64,000 bases of DNA from an endosymbiont of Acanthamoeba sp. UWC8 (GCF_000730245.1 NZ_CP004403.1:1240001-1304000), one strand, 5' to 3'. Positions 17,553 through 26,310 are shown, counted from the first letter of the stretch. The notes: a model not told the origin generated them from the sequence alone. Made by a program: numbers and translations.

Positions 17553-18611
17553 ATGAAAATTTTAACTATGCTTAACACAAAATTTGAGCTGATTAAAAGC
17601 ACTTTTAATCAAATTAACTTTAAAGAGTTATCTAACCAAGCTGTAACTATTTTTAAAAATAATTTTCAAGATGTTATTAGCAAAAGCAAAAATATAGCCC
17701 AAACTAATTTTGACTTAGGGATGTATCATTATCTGCTGGGCAATAGATCAGATGCAATCCTGCGTTTTAATATAGCAAAATTTATTAACCCTAACTATAT
17801 TGCTTCAGATTACTACATAGGTCGTTGTTACCTGGAAAGCTTTAAACACCAAAAAGCCAGAGTGTACTTCGAAAAGTACCTAAATTCGAAACATCAGGAT
17901 TTTATAGAAGAAACTCAATATTGTATAAACCTGCTTAATAACAAAGCGGCTGAGATAAGCTCTATACCCAAAAGTATAATCAAAGCAACCTTTGATATAA
18001 TTGCTCAAGCACTGGATAATAACAAAATTATTATCCAACAGCAGGATATCATTCCTCAGCAAAGTTTATTCTCCAGTACTATACAATTATTAATGGCGAA
18101 GAATAAACCATTTGGAAATGATATTTTAGATATTGGCTCCGGCACCGGTATAATGGGTAAATTTTGCCGTGTTCAAAAAATTGCCAATATTATAATGGGG
18201 GTAGATATCTCCTCACTTATGGCGAGGCGCGCATCTTATCTTATGCTGGATGATATGAAAGTTTATAATAATGTTAAAGTTATTGATTATGAATCATATT
18301 TAAAAGATCCTAATACATTAAATTTTAACTTCGATATTATATTTGCTTCTGATCTTATAACTTATAATTCTAACTTAGACTTTTTCTTTCAAAATATTTA
18401 CCCTATTGTTAAAGAAGCAGGTTTGCTTGGTATTACCTTTAAAACAACAAATAATAAAGATGTTGAATTTAAACCATTATTTGAGCAGTTTTATTTTTCT
18501 TCGGAATATGTTAAAACTATTGCTGATAAGTATAGTTGGAAGCTGGTTAAGGAAGAGAATACAACCTTTTCCAATAACGAGCAAGGTAAGGTTATTATCT
18601 TTAGTAAGTAA
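17553..18611 (+). CDS. TPR-containing SAM-dependent methyltransferase
   Basis: The 352-residue protein joins two parts. The N-terminal half is helical, with one or two TPR-like repeats (TNFDLGMYHYLLGNRSDAIL and YIGRCYLESFKHQKARVYFE, about residues 50-112). The C-terminal half is a class I SAM-binding domain with motif I DILDIGSGTGIMG (about residue 192), the acidic GVDIS and the motif IV-like IIFASDLITY. Such TPR-methyltransferase fusions resemble the predicted TPR methyltransferases of alphaproteobacteria; the target (a protein or a small molecule) is not predictable. GGGGGATACGGA precedes the ATG as a ribosome site, and the gene follows slipin by 13 bases. Confidence 0.8.
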   Translation: MKILTMLNTKFELIKSTFNQINFKELSNQAVTIFKNNFQDVISKSKNIAQTNFDLGMYHYLLGNRSDAILRFNIAKFINPNYIASDYYIGRCYLESFKHQKARVYFEKYLNSKHQDFIEETQYCINLLNNKAAEISSIPKSIIKATFDIIAQALDNNKIIIQQQDIIPQQSLFSSTIQLLMAKNKPFGNDILDIGSGTGIMGKFCRVQKIANIIMGVDISSLMARRASYLMLDDMKVYNNVKVIDYESYLKDPNTLNFNFDIIFASDLITYNSNLDFFFQNIYPIVKEAGLLGITFKTTNNKDVEFKPLFEQFYFSSEYVKTIADKYSWKLVKEENTTFSNNEQGKVIIFSK

Positions 18612-18686
18612 CTAAAAATTAACTATTTATTTACCTTTGTATTCTAATATAGATTTATTAAATATAAATTAGGATATATAAGTATC

Positions 18687-19400
18687 ATGAGAACACATTT
18701 TGGTCTTGCTTTGTTATTAGTATTTAATTTTTTATCTTTTAACGCAGATGCTTCCGATGATTTTGAAGAGGACAGCAGCGAAGAAGAAATATATATCAAT
18801 AACTCAAATAATATAGCTGCACGAGACCCTTTTGAAAAATTTAATCGGGCAATATTTAAGTTTAATAAAGGTTTGGATAATGTAGTTTTAAAACCTGTTT
18901 CCCATACTTATAAAATACTTGTTCCTGAGTTCGGAAGGGATAGAGTACATAATTTTCTTCAAAATTTAACTGAGCCGGTAAATTTTATTAATGGCTTATT
19001 ACAGTTAAACCCTAAAAAATGTACAACTGCTGTTGCCAGGTTTATAACCAATACTTTTTTAGGACTGGGCGGAATTCATGATGTGGCAGGAGAAGCAGGT
19101 TTGAAATATTTAAAAACAGGCTTCAGTGAAACTTTAAGTACTTATGGAGCTAAAACTGGATCATATTTGGTGTTACCATTAATTGGAAGCTCTAGTATTA
19201 AAGATGCTTTCGGTTTTGCAGCCGATACATTAGCTGATCCTTTTAATTATGCACTCAACAGAAAAGCAGCCTATGCCAGAACCGGTATAGTTACAATTGA
19301 TAAGAGAAGCTATTTACTGGATACAACCGATTACTTAGAACAATCTTCTATGGATGAATATGTCACTTATAGAAGTTTATATTTTCAAAAAAATCAATAG
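18687..19400 (+). CDS. mlaA: MlaA/VacJ-family phospholipid transport protein
   Basis: Outer-membrane component of the Mla system that removes misplaced phospholipids from the outer leaflet. The 237-residue protein has a signal sequence, an acidic spacer and the MlaA domain: ARDPFEKFNRAIFKFNKGLD, then TEPVNFINGLLQLNP, FITNTFLGLGGIHDVA and YLVLPLIGSSSIKDAFG. Most family members are lipoproteins, but no cysteine follows the signal sequence here; the probable cut is after Ala-Asp-Ala. mlaC follows 10 bases later. Confidence 0.92.
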   Translation: MRTHFGLALLLVFNFLSFNADASDDFEEDSSEEEIYINNSNNIAARDPFEKFNRAIFKFNKGLDNVVLKPVSHTYKILVPEFGRDRVHNFLQNLTEPVNFINGLLQLNPKKCTTAVARFITNTFLGLGGIHDVAGEAGLKYLKTGFSETLSTYGAKTGSYLVLPLIGSSSIKDAFGFAADTLADPFNYALNRKAAYARTGIVTIDKRSYLLDTTDYLEQSSMDEYVTYRSLYFQKNQ

Positions 19401-19410
19401 AAGGTAAGCC

Positions 19411-20013
19411 ATGCGTATTATTAAACATTTCATATTCATAATAATTGTAAGTATTATTTCGACTCATAACCTTATCGCAAATGCAGCAGCTGATAATAAT
19501 AATAAAAAAGCTTCCGAATTTGTGGATACTAATGCTAAAAGAGTTATCGGGGTGCTGAGTAATACTGATAAAAATACAAAAAAGCTTGAGTTAATTGCAC
19601 TCTTTTTAGAAGTAACCGATTATGAGTGGATGGCAAAATTCGTCCTCGGCAGATATTGGTCTACACTATCGGCAGCTGAACAAAAAGAATATACAGATGC
19701 TTATAAAAACTATTTAGTTTCCATATATGTTCCAAAATATGAAGAATATAATAAGCAAACTTATAATATTTATGCTTCAACTTCACTAGGCAATGAGCAG
19801 TATCAAGTTTCAATGAATATTTCCTCTCCTTCCTCTAAAGAAGCTGTACAAATAGAATATAGGCTTAAAGATTACGGAAGCACTTTCAAAATTAGGGATA
19901 TCGTGGCTGAAGGAGTTAGCTTACTTGCAACTCAAAGAGCAGATTTTTCAACTTTCCTATCTAATAATAATATAAAAGATTTAATTGATAATCTTAAATC
20001 AAAATCCAAATAA
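19411..20013 (+). CDS. mlaC: MlaC/Ttg2D-family periplasmic phospholipid-binding protein
   Basis: Periplasmic lipid shuttle between MlaA in the outer membrane and the MlaFEDB transporter. The 200-residue protein has a cleavable signal (about 1-26, ending NAAA). The MlaC fold is recognisable from FLEVTDYEWMAKFVLGRYW, KEYTDAYKNYLVSIYVPKY and a C-terminal FKIRDIVAEGVSLLATQRAD. It is encoded directly behind mlaA, a common alphaproteobacterial pairing. The transporter genes mlaFED are not in the window. Confidence 0.9.
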   Translation: MRIIKHFIFIIIVSIISTHNLIANAAADNNNKKASEFVDTNAKRVIGVLSNTDKNTKKLELIALFLEVTDYEWMAKFVLGRYWSTLSAAEQKEYTDAYKNYLVSIYVPKYEEYNKQTYNIYASTSLGNEQYQVSMNISSPSSKEAVQIEYRLKDYGSTFKIRDIVAEGVSLLATQRADFSTFLSNNNIKDLIDNLKSKSK

Positions 20014-20030
20014 TAATTTCTGAATTAATT

Positions 20031-20080
20031 AATAATGAGCCATATAAAATATTAATATTCTTAATGGCTCATTATTTTAT
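20031..20080 (+). terminator. Intrinsic terminator after mlaC
   Basis: AATAATGAGCCAT (20031-20043) pairs with ATGGCTCATTATT (20064-20076) over a 20-base AT-rich loop, followed by TTAT. The stem is 13 bases but the T run is short. Confidence 0.65.
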
Positions 20081-20217
20081 AAAATATCCGGATTTTCTAT
20101 ATAATACAAAGGCAACTTTCTTAGTATAAAAAATAAATTGAAGCTTTGTTCTTCTCTTAAGTTGAAGAAATTACATTTTCATGTTAGCTTAATTTAGTAT
20201 AATTGTAAAATTTCATT

Positions 20218-21654
20218 ATGAATAATAGTATTAAAACTTTAGATATTAAATATGATAATCAAATTGTAAAGCTGTTCACTCTAGCTACGCTTTTTTGGTT
20301 GATAGTAGGCTTGGCGGCAGGGGTTTATGTTGCTTTAGAGCTTGCATACCCAAGCCTTAATTTTGGGATTCCCTGGTTAAATTTCGGAAGATTACGGCAA
20401 GTTCATACTACAGGTGTTTTATTTGCATTTGTGGGCAATGTTCTTTTCGCAACATCTTTATTCATTGTACAAAGAACTTGTCAAGCTAGGCTTGTCGGTA
20501 AGAAGCTTGCCTATATTATGTTTGCCGGGTATCAATTTTTCATAATTATAGCTTTATACGGCTATTGCGTAGGGATTACTCAAAGTCGTGAATACGCAGA
20601 GCCTGAGTGGTATGCGGATCTTTTACTTCTATTTGTGTGGCTGATATACCTTTATGTATATATAGGAACAGTAGTAAAACGTAAAGAACCTCACATCTAT
20701 GTAGCAAACTGGTTTTTCATGGCCTATATTATCGTAGTTGCAATGCTCCATATAGGGAACAACTTATCTATTCCGTTATCATTATTCGGTTCGGAAAGTG
20801 TATATTTGTTTTCGGGGGTGCAATCCGCTATGATACAGTGGTGGTACGGTCATAGTATGGTAGGGTTTTTACTTACTACGGGTATTATCGGGATGGTTTA
20901 TTATTTTATTCCTAAAAGAGCAGGACGCCCGATTTATTCTTATCGTCTTTCTATTATGCACTTTTGGGCATTGATATTTTTATATATTTGGGCGGGTGCT
21001 CATCATTTACACTTTACGGCGCTCCCTGATTGGGCACAAACTTTAGGAATGGCTATGTCGATTATCTTATGGCTTCCGTCTTGGGGAGGCATGGTGAACA
21101 GTATGATGACTCTATCGGGAGCTTGGTATAAATTAAAAGAAGATCCCGTACTTAGGTTTTTTGTAATAGCATTAGCATTCTATGGTATGAGTACTTTTGA
21201 AGGCCCTTTAATGGCAATAAAAACAGTAAATGCTCTTAGCCATTATACTGAATGGACAATCGGGCATGTACACTCAGGAACTTTAGGATGGGTTGGTCTA
21301 ATTAGTTTCGGTGCTTTATATTGTCTTATTCCCGTGCTTTGGAATAGAGAGGAAATGTATTCAGTTAAATTAATGAGTCTCCATCTGTGGCTCGCATGTA
21401 TCGGAATAATTTTATACATAACTTCTATGTGGGTAGCGGGAATTACCCAAGGTTTGATGTGGAGAAGCTATGATGAAATGGGCTTTTTGAAATATTCATT
21501 TATTGAAGTTGTTTCCGTTTTACATCCTTATTATGTAATTAGAGCGCTGGGAGGAATATTCTACTTATTAGGAACCGTGATAATGGTTTATAATGCCTGG
21601 ATGACTATTACTTCTAAGCAGCGACAAGAAAAGCTTACACCGGCAACAATATAA
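20218..21654 (+). CDS. ccoN: Cytochrome c oxidase cbb3-type subunit I
   Basis: Catalytic subunit of the high-affinity cbb3 heme-copper oxidase, 478 residues with about 12 membrane helices. Heme and copper ligands are visible: the His of [15 protein letters not shown] (about residue 65), [17 protein letters not shown] (two adjacent His) and [11 protein letters not shown]. There is no helix-VI Glu-Pro-Glu typical of aa3 enzymes, which fits cbb3. It is the first gene of ccoNOQP. A cbb3 oxidase is unusual among Rickettsiales and best known there from Midichloriaceae. There is no clear ribosome site before the ATG. Confidence 0.96.
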   Translation: MNNSIKTLDIKYDNQIVKLFTLATLFWLIVGLAAGVYVALELAYPSLNFGIPWLNFGRLRQVHTTGVLFAFVGNVLFATSLFIVQRTCQARLVGKKLAYIMFAGYQFFIIIALYGYCVGITQSREYAEPEWYADLLLLFVWLIYLYVYIGTVVKRKEPHIYVANWFFMAYIIVVAMLHIGNNLSIPLSLFGSESVYLFSGVQSAMIQWWYGHSMVGFLLTTGIIGMVYYFIPKRAGRPIYSYRLSIMHFWALIFLYIWAGAHHLHFTALPDWAQTLGMAMSIILWLPSWGGMVNSMMTLSGAWYKLKEDPVLRFFVIALAFYGMSTFEGPLMAIKTVNALSHYTEWTIGHVHSGTLGWVGLISFGALYCLIPVLWNREEMYSVKLMSLHLWLACIGIILYITSMWVAGITQGLMWRSYDEMGFLKYSFIEVVSVLHPYYVIRALGGIFYLLGTVIMVYNAWMTITSKQRQEKLTPATI

Positions 21655-21666
21655 AAAGTTGATAAT

Positions 21667-22395
21667 ATGGCAAATTTACACAGCAAAATAGAAAAAAATG
21701 TTTTTATACTTTTATCTCTGGCTTTAATTACTACTATGATTGGGGGCATGGTTGAGATTTTACCTCTTTTTAAAAAAGAAATTGCTATGGAGAGAGTAGA
21801 AGGCATGCGCCCGCATACTCCATTAGAGCTGGCAGGATTTAATATTTATAAGCGTGAAGGTTGTTATAATTGCCATAGCCAACAAATTCGTTATTTACGC
21901 GACGAAGTGGAAAGATACGGGCATTATTCTTTAGCAGCCGAAAGTATGTATGATTATCCTTTTATTTGGGGATCTAAGCGTACAGGTCCTGATCTTGCAC
22001 GGGTAGGCGGAAGATATTCCGATGATTGGCATGTTACCCACCTTATCGATCCAAGGAGCTTAGTTCCGGAATCAATTATGCCTAGCTATCCTTTTTTACA
22101 CACGACAAAGCTTGATTATTCAAAGATAGCTGATGAAATGAAAACTATGAAAATGATCGGGGTTCCTTATACAGATCAAGATATTAAAGATTATGAGAAT
22201 GATATTAAAATTCAAACCGGTATAATTACTGAAGATAAACAAATTACCGACTTCCAAAGCCGGTATAATAAAGCAGCAGTTCGCAAATTTGATAAAGAAG
22301 CGGAAAATATTACTGAACTGGATGCGTTAGTTGCTTACCTCCAAGCGATCGGTAACAAAGTTGACCTAAAAACCAATCAAGGAAGAAACTGGTGA
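21667..22395 (+). CDS. ccoO: Cytochrome c oxidase cbb3-type subunit II
   Basis: Mono-heme membrane cytochrome c of the cbb3 oxidase, 242 residues. An N-terminal helix (about 13-32) anchors a periplasmic domain with the heme site GCYNCHSQ (about residue 69) and the conserved SKRTGPDLARVGGRYSDDWH, which includes part of the axial region; SIMPSYPFL supplies the Met ligand. It follows ccoN by 12 bases, and its stop TGA overlaps the ccoQ start. Confidence 0.96.
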   Translation: MANLHSKIEKNVFILLSLALITTMIGGMVEILPLFKKEIAMERVEGMRPHTPLELAGFNIYKREGCYNCHSQQIRYLRDEVERYGHYSLAAESMYDYPFIWGSKRTGPDLARVGGRYSDDWHVTHLIDPRSLVPESIMPSYPFLHTTKLDYSKIADEMKTMKMIGVPYTDQDIKDYENDIKIQTGIITEDKQITDFQSRYNKAAVRKFDKEAENITELDALVAYLQAIGNKVDLKTNQGRNW

Positions 22396-22559
22396 TGGCA
22401 AAATATATGAATCCGGAAATACTTATTTTAATATTAATGTTATTAAGCTTTATTGGAATAGTAGCATGGGTTTTTCGCCCTCATTCAAAGAAAAAATATG
22501 AAGAATATAGCCAAATTCCATTAAAAGACGAGAAGGGGACTAAACAAGGTGAAAAATAA
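22395..22559 (+). CDS. ccoQ: Cytochrome c oxidase cbb3-type subunit CcoQ
   Basis: A 54-residue membrane protein lying between ccoO and ccoP. The ATG overlaps the ccoO stop (TGATG), and the last 11 bases overlap the GTG of ccoP. One membrane helix (about residues 9-27, rich in Leu and Ile) is followed by WVFRPHSKKKYEEY, the pattern seen in CcoQ. CcoQ stabilises the oxidase core. Its position and topology decide the call; sequence conservation in this family is low. Confidence 0.85.
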   Translation: MAKYMNPEILILILMLLSFIGIVAWVFRPHSKKKYEEYSQIPLKDEKGTKQGEK

Positions 22560-23397
22560 CAAAAACCGAAAAATTGAAGTTCAAGATACCGGTCATGAGT
22601 GGGATGGTATAAAAGAATATAATAATCCTGACCCATTATGGTTAAGATACACATTTTATGCTGCATTAATATTTGCTTTAATTTATTGCATGCTATACCC
22701 CTCTTCTCCGACACCGAATAATATTGACATACTTAATTGGTCCTCAATTAATGAGCTTGATGAAAAACTTAAAGAAGTAGAAAAAATCAGAGCTGCCTAT
22801 CAAACTGATTTTGATAAAGCTTCATTTGAGGAAATTTTGAAAAGCCCTACCCTGAAGAAATTCGCTTTAGCCGGAGGGAAATCAACTTTTAACAACAACT
22901 GTGCAGTTTGCCACGGAGCCGGAGGAAGCGGTAACATCGGATATCCTAATTTAACCGCAGGTGCATGGCTGTGGGGCGGAAAAATAGATGATATATATAC
23001 TACTCTGAAACACGGAATAAGATCGGAAGACCCTGAAACCAGAGAATCGGTAATGGCAGCATTTGGCCGCGATAAAATCCTGGCACCTGAGCAAATAGGG
23101 AAATTAGCTGATTATGTGATTTCTTTAAGAAATGGTGCGGATACAACTTCAGAAGCTCATAAATTATTTCAGGATAACTGTGCAGCTTGCCACGGAACAC
23201 AAGGACAAGGCGGAAGAGAATTCGGGGCTCCCGCCCTTAACGATGCCGTGTGGTTATATGGTAGTGATAAACAAACTATATATGATGTAATTTTTAACGG
23301 TAGGGGAGGTGTAATGCCTTACTGGGAAGGAAAGTTATCCGACTCTTCAATTAGGCAGGTTGCAATTTATGTGCACCAGCTTGGCGGCGGAGAATAA
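22549..23397 (+). CDS. ccoP: Cytochrome c oxidase cbb3-type subunit III
   Basis: Di-heme membrane cytochrome c, 282 residues. The N-terminal soluble part with GHEWDGIKEYNNPDP is followed by one helix (about 33-50) and two c-type heme sites, NNCAVCHGAGG (about residue 120) and DNCAACHGTQG (about residue 207). Axial Met candidates follow (VMPYW). The start is a GTG inside the end of ccoQ. It is the last gene of the operon; a strong terminator follows about 100 bases downstream. The assembly genes ccoGHIS are not in the window. Confidence 0.96.
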   Translation: MKNNKNRKIEVQDTGHEWDGIKEYNNPDPLWLRYTFYAALIFALIYCMLYPSSPTPNNIDILNWSSINELDEKLKEVEKIRAAYQTDFDKASFEEILKSPTLKKFALAGGKSTFNNNCAVCHGAGGSGNIGYPNLTAGAWLWGGKIDDIYTTLKHGIRSEDPETRESVMAAFGRDKILAPEQIGKLADYVISLRNGADTTSEAHKLFQDNCAACHGTQGQGGREFGAPALNDAVWLYGSDKQTIYDVIFNGRGGVMPYWEGKLSDSSIRQVAIYVHQLGGGE

Positions 23398-23495
23398 CTA
23401 TATTTACGCTAAAAATGAAAGTAATGAGATCTTACCGCATTCATTAAAGCATATTATATTATTAAATTTAGTTTTACGGTTAACAACCATTTAAT

Positions 23496-23532
23496 AAAAA
23501 AAGGAATTATATTTACATATAATTCCTTTTTT
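23496..23532. terminator. Bidirectional intrinsic terminator between ccoP and the KGG gene
   Basis: GGAATTATAT (23503-23512) and ATATAATTCC (23517-23526) form a perfect 10-base stem with a TTAC loop, flanked by a run of A on the left and six T on the right. It can end ccoNOQP on the plus strand and the KGG gene on the minus strand. Confidence 0.85.
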
Positions 23533-23595
23533 CTAACACTAAATTTTATCATTTAAGAGAATTATATATGAGCTAACCCAAGTAAATTAAATGTA

Positions 23596-23829
23596 TTATT
23601 TGTTTTCTTCGCCTTTGTTAGAGTAAGAAGAAGAATGAGCCATTTGTTCTTTACGTGCATTACCACCTTCTTTACCGATAGCCTCATAAAATTCTTTACC
23701 ATGAGTTTCTTTGGTAGTATTTCCGCCTTTTTGACCCATTGCAGCGTAATTATCGTGCATTTTTTGCTTTTCTTCAGCGCTTAAATTTTCTGTGTTTTTA
23801 TTTTTATTGTTTTCATTAGAAATAGCCAT
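23596..23829 (-). CDS. KGG-domain small stress-type protein
   Basis: A 77-residue, highly hydrophilic protein with two KGG motifs in GQKGGNTTKETHG and GKEGGNARKE (about residues 33-60), like YciG and the Con-10 family of stress-induced proteins. The function of the family is unclear; members accumulate in stationary phase or desiccation. The start at 23829 is chosen because a perfect GGAGG lies five bases upstream; the earlier ATG at 23841 sits on top of that site. The gene stands alone between the ccoNOQP terminator and a divergent IHF gene. Confidence 0.88.
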   Translation of the reverse strand: MAISNENNKNKNTENLSAEEKQKMHDNYAAMGQKGGNTTKETHGKEFYEAIGKEGGNARKEQMAHSSSYSNKGEENK

Positions 23830-24142
23830 AATAGCCTCCATTAATTTGTTAATGTTGTCATTTGTGGTATGTCTTTAGTAAAACACAAGTAGCCTTCTTG
23901 GGTTACATTAAATTAAATCAATTTTCACTTCAGCTTTTATGCTTATTTTATATATAGTGCTCTCTAACTAATTTGGTTTAATAAATTCAATATTTTAATA
24001 TTACTGCACTATAGCACGATATTTATTTTATATTTATAAAATATCTAATTAATTTAATAATACATCCTAACATATAACTTTAATACCTCAGCTATATTAT
24101 GTATTGTTAAACCTATGATAGATAACAAATAGGTTAAATTCT
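23830..24142. other. Divergent intergenic region, nothing recognised
   Basis: AT-rich 313 bases between the start of the KGG gene and an IHF-like gene. It presumably holds both promoters, but I could not single out convincing -35 and -10 pairs, and there is no small open frame or RNA-like fold. Confidence 0.4.
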
Positions 24143-24457
24143 ATGGATAAGATCTTATATAAAAAAGATGTAGTTACATGGTTAAAAAGGTTTAATAGAG
24201 ATTTACCTTTATTTAAATTAGAAGAAATAGCAAATATATTTTTTCAAGAAATCTCTGTAGCATTAATATGCGGTGACAGAATTGAATTAAGAGGATTCGG
24301 CTCTATGTTGGTAAAGAAAAGGGCAGCTAAAGTCGGAAGGAACCCTAGAACTAATCAGCAATTAGAGGTCGGGAATAAAGGCTCATTACAATTTAGACCC
24401 AGCAAGGAACTTTTAAAAAAACTTAATACCCTAAAAAAACCGGCTAATTTTGCTTAG
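24143..24457 (+). CDS. HU/IHF family DNA-binding protein, IhfB-like
   Basis: DNA-bending protein, 104 residues. The IHF/HU fold is evident: a helical N-terminal half (LEEIANIFFQEISVAL), the beta-arm entry DRIELRGFGSMLVKK, the RNP-type GRNPRTNQQLEVG, and a C-terminal LQFRPSKELLKKLN. The RIELRGFGS signature places it nearest IHF beta. Together with the IhfA-like gene at 7992 a heterodimer is plausible. It stands alone on the plus strand, divergent from the KGG gene. Confidence 0.88.
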   Translation: MDKILYKKDVVTWLKRFNRDLPLFKLEEIANIFFQEISVALICGDRIELRGFGSMLVKKRAAKVGRNPRTNQQLEVGNKGSLQFRPSKELLKKLNTLKKPANFA

Positions 24458-24588
24458 AACCCGGTTCTCAATTTACCCTATTCCAAAACTAGGTATAGAT
24501 AAATTAGGGAGTAAAAACTTAACTCTTTTAAGGGTTAGGAAAAAAATAAATCTATTCGGTTTCTTGAAAGAGTTAAAGTAAAGCCTAA

Positions 24589-25233
24589 TTAACAGTGCTT
24601 GACCATACCATCAAGGAATTGCCATAATAATTTAGCTCCTTCTAACGCACCTTTCTTAGCTTCTTCCTGTTTTTCAGGAGATAATTTCTCAATCAAGCTT
24701 GCACATTCTTCCGAGTGCCATTCATCAGCTGAAATATGGACATTAAAAAATTTCAAGGCTTGTTCTCCTGTGATACCGTAAAATTTCTCTAAGCCTTCAA
24801 TTTTTGATTTAGCAACTTCTGGCACTTGTCTTTCATAAGAATATAAAGCCCCGAGCCCTTTAGCATAAGATTCACCAGCTAATTTAAAAAACCCGTCAAC
24901 TAAATCCCTCGTCTCTTGTTTTAACTCGGCATTTTCCACATCGCTGCGCTCAACGCCTAAACCTTCCGCAAACCTAAGCCATAACTCCGGATGATTTTCA
25001 TCCCCCTTCTCTTCTTCAATTAAATTACCGAGCAACACTTGCCTGGAAGTTATATCATCACATTCAGAATGAATTTTACTTATGTATCGTGGGAAGTTTT
25101 TAACTTGGTTATAATACTGCTTTGCATATTCCCCCAAGACTTCTACAGAAAGCTTACCTTCACTCCATGCCTGATAGAAAGGATGTTTTAAAAGATGTAT
25201 TTTATCCAACTCTTGATTTAGTAAGTTAATCAT
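24589..25233 (-). CDS. CADD-like diiron oxygenase-fold protein, candidate pABA synthase
   Basis: A 214-residue all-helical protein of the TenA/PqqC-like superfamily, closest to Chlamydia CADD (CT610). CADD makes para-aminobenzoate for folate by cutting up one of its own tyrosines at a diiron site. Candidate ligands are visible in LIEEEKGDENH (Glu and His), SYERQVPE (Glu) and NVHISADEWHSEE (His, Asp, His). The tyrosine equivalent to CADD Tyr27 is in HPFYQAW (about residue 18), and a Lys in AKSKIEGL matches Lys152. The start at 25233 gives an N-terminus like that of CADD; the frame extends 23 codons further upstream. CADD residue numbers are recalled, not aligned. folB lies elsewhere in the window. 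Confidence 0.82.
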   Translation of the reverse strand: MINLLNQELDKIHLLKHPFYQAWSEGKLSVEVLGEYAKQYYNQVKNFPRYISKIHSECDDITSRQVLLGNLIEEEKGDENHPELWLRFAEGLGVERSDVENAELKQETRDLVDGFFKLAGESYAKGLGALYSYERQVPEVAKSKIEGLEKFYGITGEQALKFFNVHISADEWHSEECASLIEKLSPEKQEEAKKGALEGAKLLWQFLDGMVKHC

Positions 25234-25400
25234 ATGAATACCATATCTCAATAAATTTGAACTTATACTATAACTTTGAACAAGAATTATCAACTTAACC
25301 ATTGAGCTTAGTTAATAAAAATTTTACGGAAGTTGTTTTGGCGCTTATATAATGGTATATATAAGCAACGATTTTATTTAAACTTAATTTTAATATTATT

Positions 25401-26213
25401 ATGCGATGCGCTTATTACTGCTGCGGGGAATCCTATGATTTACATAAAATTTCCGAGTTCTTTACCAACCAAGGATATATAACAAAATTACATGAGCCTG
25501 AAGTGCTGTATGTAAAATTAGTTTTTCCGGATAATATGACTCACGATATTTTTATCTTCAGTTATGGTTGTATAACTTTATGGGGCTTGGATTTTTCCCG
25601 TGAACGTCAAGTTATCACCAGTATTTCTCCTTTTTTATCAGAGCCCTCAAGCTCTCTTATCGTTGATTCCTGCAAATACCAAGTTTCCGATGAAGAAACC
25701 TTTATTGATGAAGAATCCGACTTAATTAGCTTAGAAACTGATGACCCTTATATAAAACTTTCACTTTCCTATGGTTTGTCCCAGGCTTCAAAACTTGTAC
25801 AGTTTGAAAACTCCTTAGATAGAACCATTGATTCTACCAAGCATATACCAAATGAAATTATAAAAACCGGTAAAATATCTTTATCCAGAAAAACCTTATC
25901 AATAAAAATAGGTCAGCTTTTTGCCGAGCGTAATTCTATAAATTTACACAGCACAATTCTTGATACCCCCGAGTTTTTTTGGAGAAGACCTAAATATCAG
26001 CCTTATTATGATATGGCTGTTGAATTTATGGATATTCATACTCGTATTGAAATACTTAATAAAAGGCTTAATGTAGTCCATGAACTATATGAGATTATGT
26101 CTAACGAACTTAAATATATACATACATCTCGCCTTGAACTGATAATTATATACTTAATTTTAATTGAGGTGTTGATTGCAGTATTTAGGGACTTACTCGG
26201 TGGGTTAAATTAA
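25401..26213 (+). CDS. DUF155/RMND1-family protein
   Basis: A 270-residue protein of the RMD1/RMND1/Sif2 group (DUF155). The N-terminal domain (about 1-150) has mixed beta and alpha content with LWGLDFSRERQVI. It is followed by the conserved helical block RKTLSIKIGQLFAERNSINL, the DTPEFFWRRPKYQPYYDMA motif, coiled-coil helices (EILNKRLNVVHELYEIM) and one C-terminal membrane helix (about 248-262). In mitochondria RMND1 supports translation at the inner membrane; the bacterial role is unknown. It lies 97 bases before nuoD on the same strand. Confidence 0.88.
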   Translation: MRCAYYCCGESYDLHKISEFFTNQGYITKLHEPEVLYVKLVFPDNMTHDIFIFSYGCITLWGLDFSRERQVITSISPFLSEPSSSLIVDSCKYQVSDEETFIDEESDLISLETDDPYIKLSLSYGLSQASKLVQFENSLDRTIDSTKHIPNEIIKTGKISLSRKTLSIKIGQLFAERNSINLHSTILDTPEFFWRRPKYQPYYDMAVEFMDIHTRIEILNKRLNVVHELYEIMSNELKYIHTSRLELIIIYLILIEVLIAVFRDLLGGLN

Positions 26214-26310
26214 TTAGCGGTTAATAAGGTTAACTAGTAAAAATAAACTTTATTGCTTTTAAATCATATGCTACAACTTGGTAAAACCGGTAATTGCACA
26301 TCAGAGTCTA

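Noticed and set aside
24517-24577. Inverted repeat (CTTAACTCTTT and AAAGAGTTAAAG) between the IhfB-like and CADD genes
   Set aside because: The arms are imperfect, the loop is about 35 bases and no T run follows; it may still form a weak hairpin, but I do not call it a terminator.
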